A stretch of 6,163 nt of DNA, taken from positions 1 through 6,163 of the forward strand of contig JAHQWZ010000117.1 in NCBI GenBank assembly GCA_029856425.1, given 5' to 3'. Positions 5,514-6,163 of the stretch are shown here, one piece after another. Position numbers and translations under genes: made by a program. The DNA is from Candidatus Thorarchaeota archaeon. GTDB taxonomy: Archaea > Asgardarchaeota > Thorarchaeia > Thorarchaeales > Thorarchaeaceae. Position 1 is the stretch's first letter. Each line of letters opens with the position of its first letter. The notes under the pieces were generated by a model. It saw nothing but the letters and a program-made list of their open reading frames with translations, did no database searches and had not been told where the DNA came from.

Positions 5514-6163
5514 TACTGACCTGCTTTGGGCTCGAAAAGATGCCTCTTCGCTCTCAATACCTGATTAGCCTCTTCAACTGAAGCTGTTATCGCGTTTTGA
5601 GTAAGAGCTACAGCAGCAAAGACCTCTCGTGATCTTCTCAATGATCCATACATTATGCAATCCGTAGCGAAAAGCTGGGCGGCGACTACCGATGCAATGA
5701 CAGATGAGCTGATTATTTCCTCACTATCTAGATTCTCTTCCCTGATAAATCTCCATGCCGCTGGTGCATTATGAGGTGCAAGACATGTGGGCAGACCCAT
5801 CTCAGATTTTACGGCAATAGTAGTCCGCAGTTCTAGGCCATACCCCGCACCCACCGGCATCGTTCCGGGATCGACTAGGAATTTCTCTATGCCCAAGGTT
5901 TTCGCATCAGCAACCATTGCTTCGATTACCTCCATCCGCTCTTTTAGTGAGCTTGCCTTGGGCGACCATCCCAGTAACACCGCCTTGTCAATTTGACTCT
6001 CTTTCAAGACGGTCCGTTCATCTTCGCACATCGATAGATTAACCGAGTTGTAAATGGCTCTGTCAGTCAGCCCGGCTTCATCACAAAACTCGATGGCTCT
6101 TTTCCTAGCACTCTCGTTGGGTGATTCGAACATAAATGGGCCATCGAAATTATCTACAAGCCA
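5513..6163 (-). CDS. mtrH: Divergent MtrH paralog (N-terminus cut by window edge)
   Basis: The frame is open from the right edge to the TAG at 5513-5515, giving 216 residues. Alignment with the intact MtrH suggests about 90 N-terminal residues lie outside; the internal ATG at 6133 falls mid-domain (DGPFMFESP matches DAPLIIDS) and is not the start. Shared blocks are RAIYNSVNLS, MPVGAGYG, HNAPAAW and the C-terminal MYG(x)n-EVFAAVAL. Differences from the neighbour are FNP changed to WSP, TGSGIHN changed to TCLAPHN, and YGPIGNAD changed to YGSLRRSR. The C-terminus ends in a basic tail without the usual HPxxKL ending. It may recognise another pterin or corrinoid partner, or act as a non-catalytic partner of MtrH (inference). 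An MtgA-like corrinoid:tetrahydrofolate methyltransferase role is another option. It is 11 bases upstream of mtrA in the same operon. Confidence 0.88.
   Translation of the reverse strand, partial: WLVDNFDGPFMFESPNESARKRAIEFCDEAGLTDRAIYNSVNLSMCEDERTVLKESQIDKAVLLGWSPKASSLKERMEVIEAMVADAKTLGIEKFLVDPGTMPVGAGYGLELRTTIAVKSEMGLPTCLAPHNAPAAWRFIREENLDSEEIISSSVIASVVAAQLFATDCIMYGSLRRSREVFAAVALTQNAITASVEEANQVLRAKRHLFEPKAGQ

Overview
The window is archaeal. All six supported genes lie on the minus strand and read from right to left: a divergent mtrH paralog (cut by the right edge), mtrA, mtrH, methanogenesis marker protein 14, cofE and larC (cut by the left edge). Genes for a tetrahydromethanopterin-type methyltransferase, a marker 14 ATPase and coenzyme F420 synthesis point to a methanogen or a methanogen-related lineage. 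A non-methanogenic archaeon with a reduced Mtr system, for example an Asgard or bathyarchaeal type, is possible. The species cannot be named from this sequence. GC content is intermediate by eye. TTG and GTG starts with clear Shine-Dalgarno sites occur beside ATG starts.

Region 3879-6163 holds three tightly packed genes. Two MtrH-family methyltransferases flank one MtrA corrinoid protein. The Shine-Dalgarno sites of mtrA and the intact mtrH overlap or abut the preceding stop codons, so these genes are almost certainly one transcript. This MtrA has no membrane anchor; its C-terminus is a polar, probably beta-rich segment. The partial MtrH paralog has changed residues at several conserved loops. 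No other Mtr subunit (B, C, D, E, F, G) is seen here, but the window ends before the start of the operon.

Region 2443-3864 follows 14 bases later and encodes marker 14, an actin/Hsp70-like (ASKHA-fold) putative ATPase. Proteins of that broad fold reactivate corrinoid proteins, so the layout suggests an activator for MtrA (inference). After 60 bases comes cofE (1570-2382), an F420-0:gamma-glutamyl ligase with altered motifs. A 232-base gap follows, with a hairpin, a weak TATA-like box and a questionable small open frame. Then larC (1-1337) encodes the nickel-insertion protein of nickel-pincer cofactor synthesis, with a charged linker between its two halves.

Taken together, the first four genes look like a soluble corrinoid methyl-transfer module: MtrH moves a methyl group between a tetrahydropterin and the cobalt of MtrA, the second MtrH may serve another partner, and marker 14 may keep the cobalt active. 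cofE and larC supply cofactors and may be linked only loosely. No RNA gene, mobile element, CRISPR array or plus-strand gene was found.
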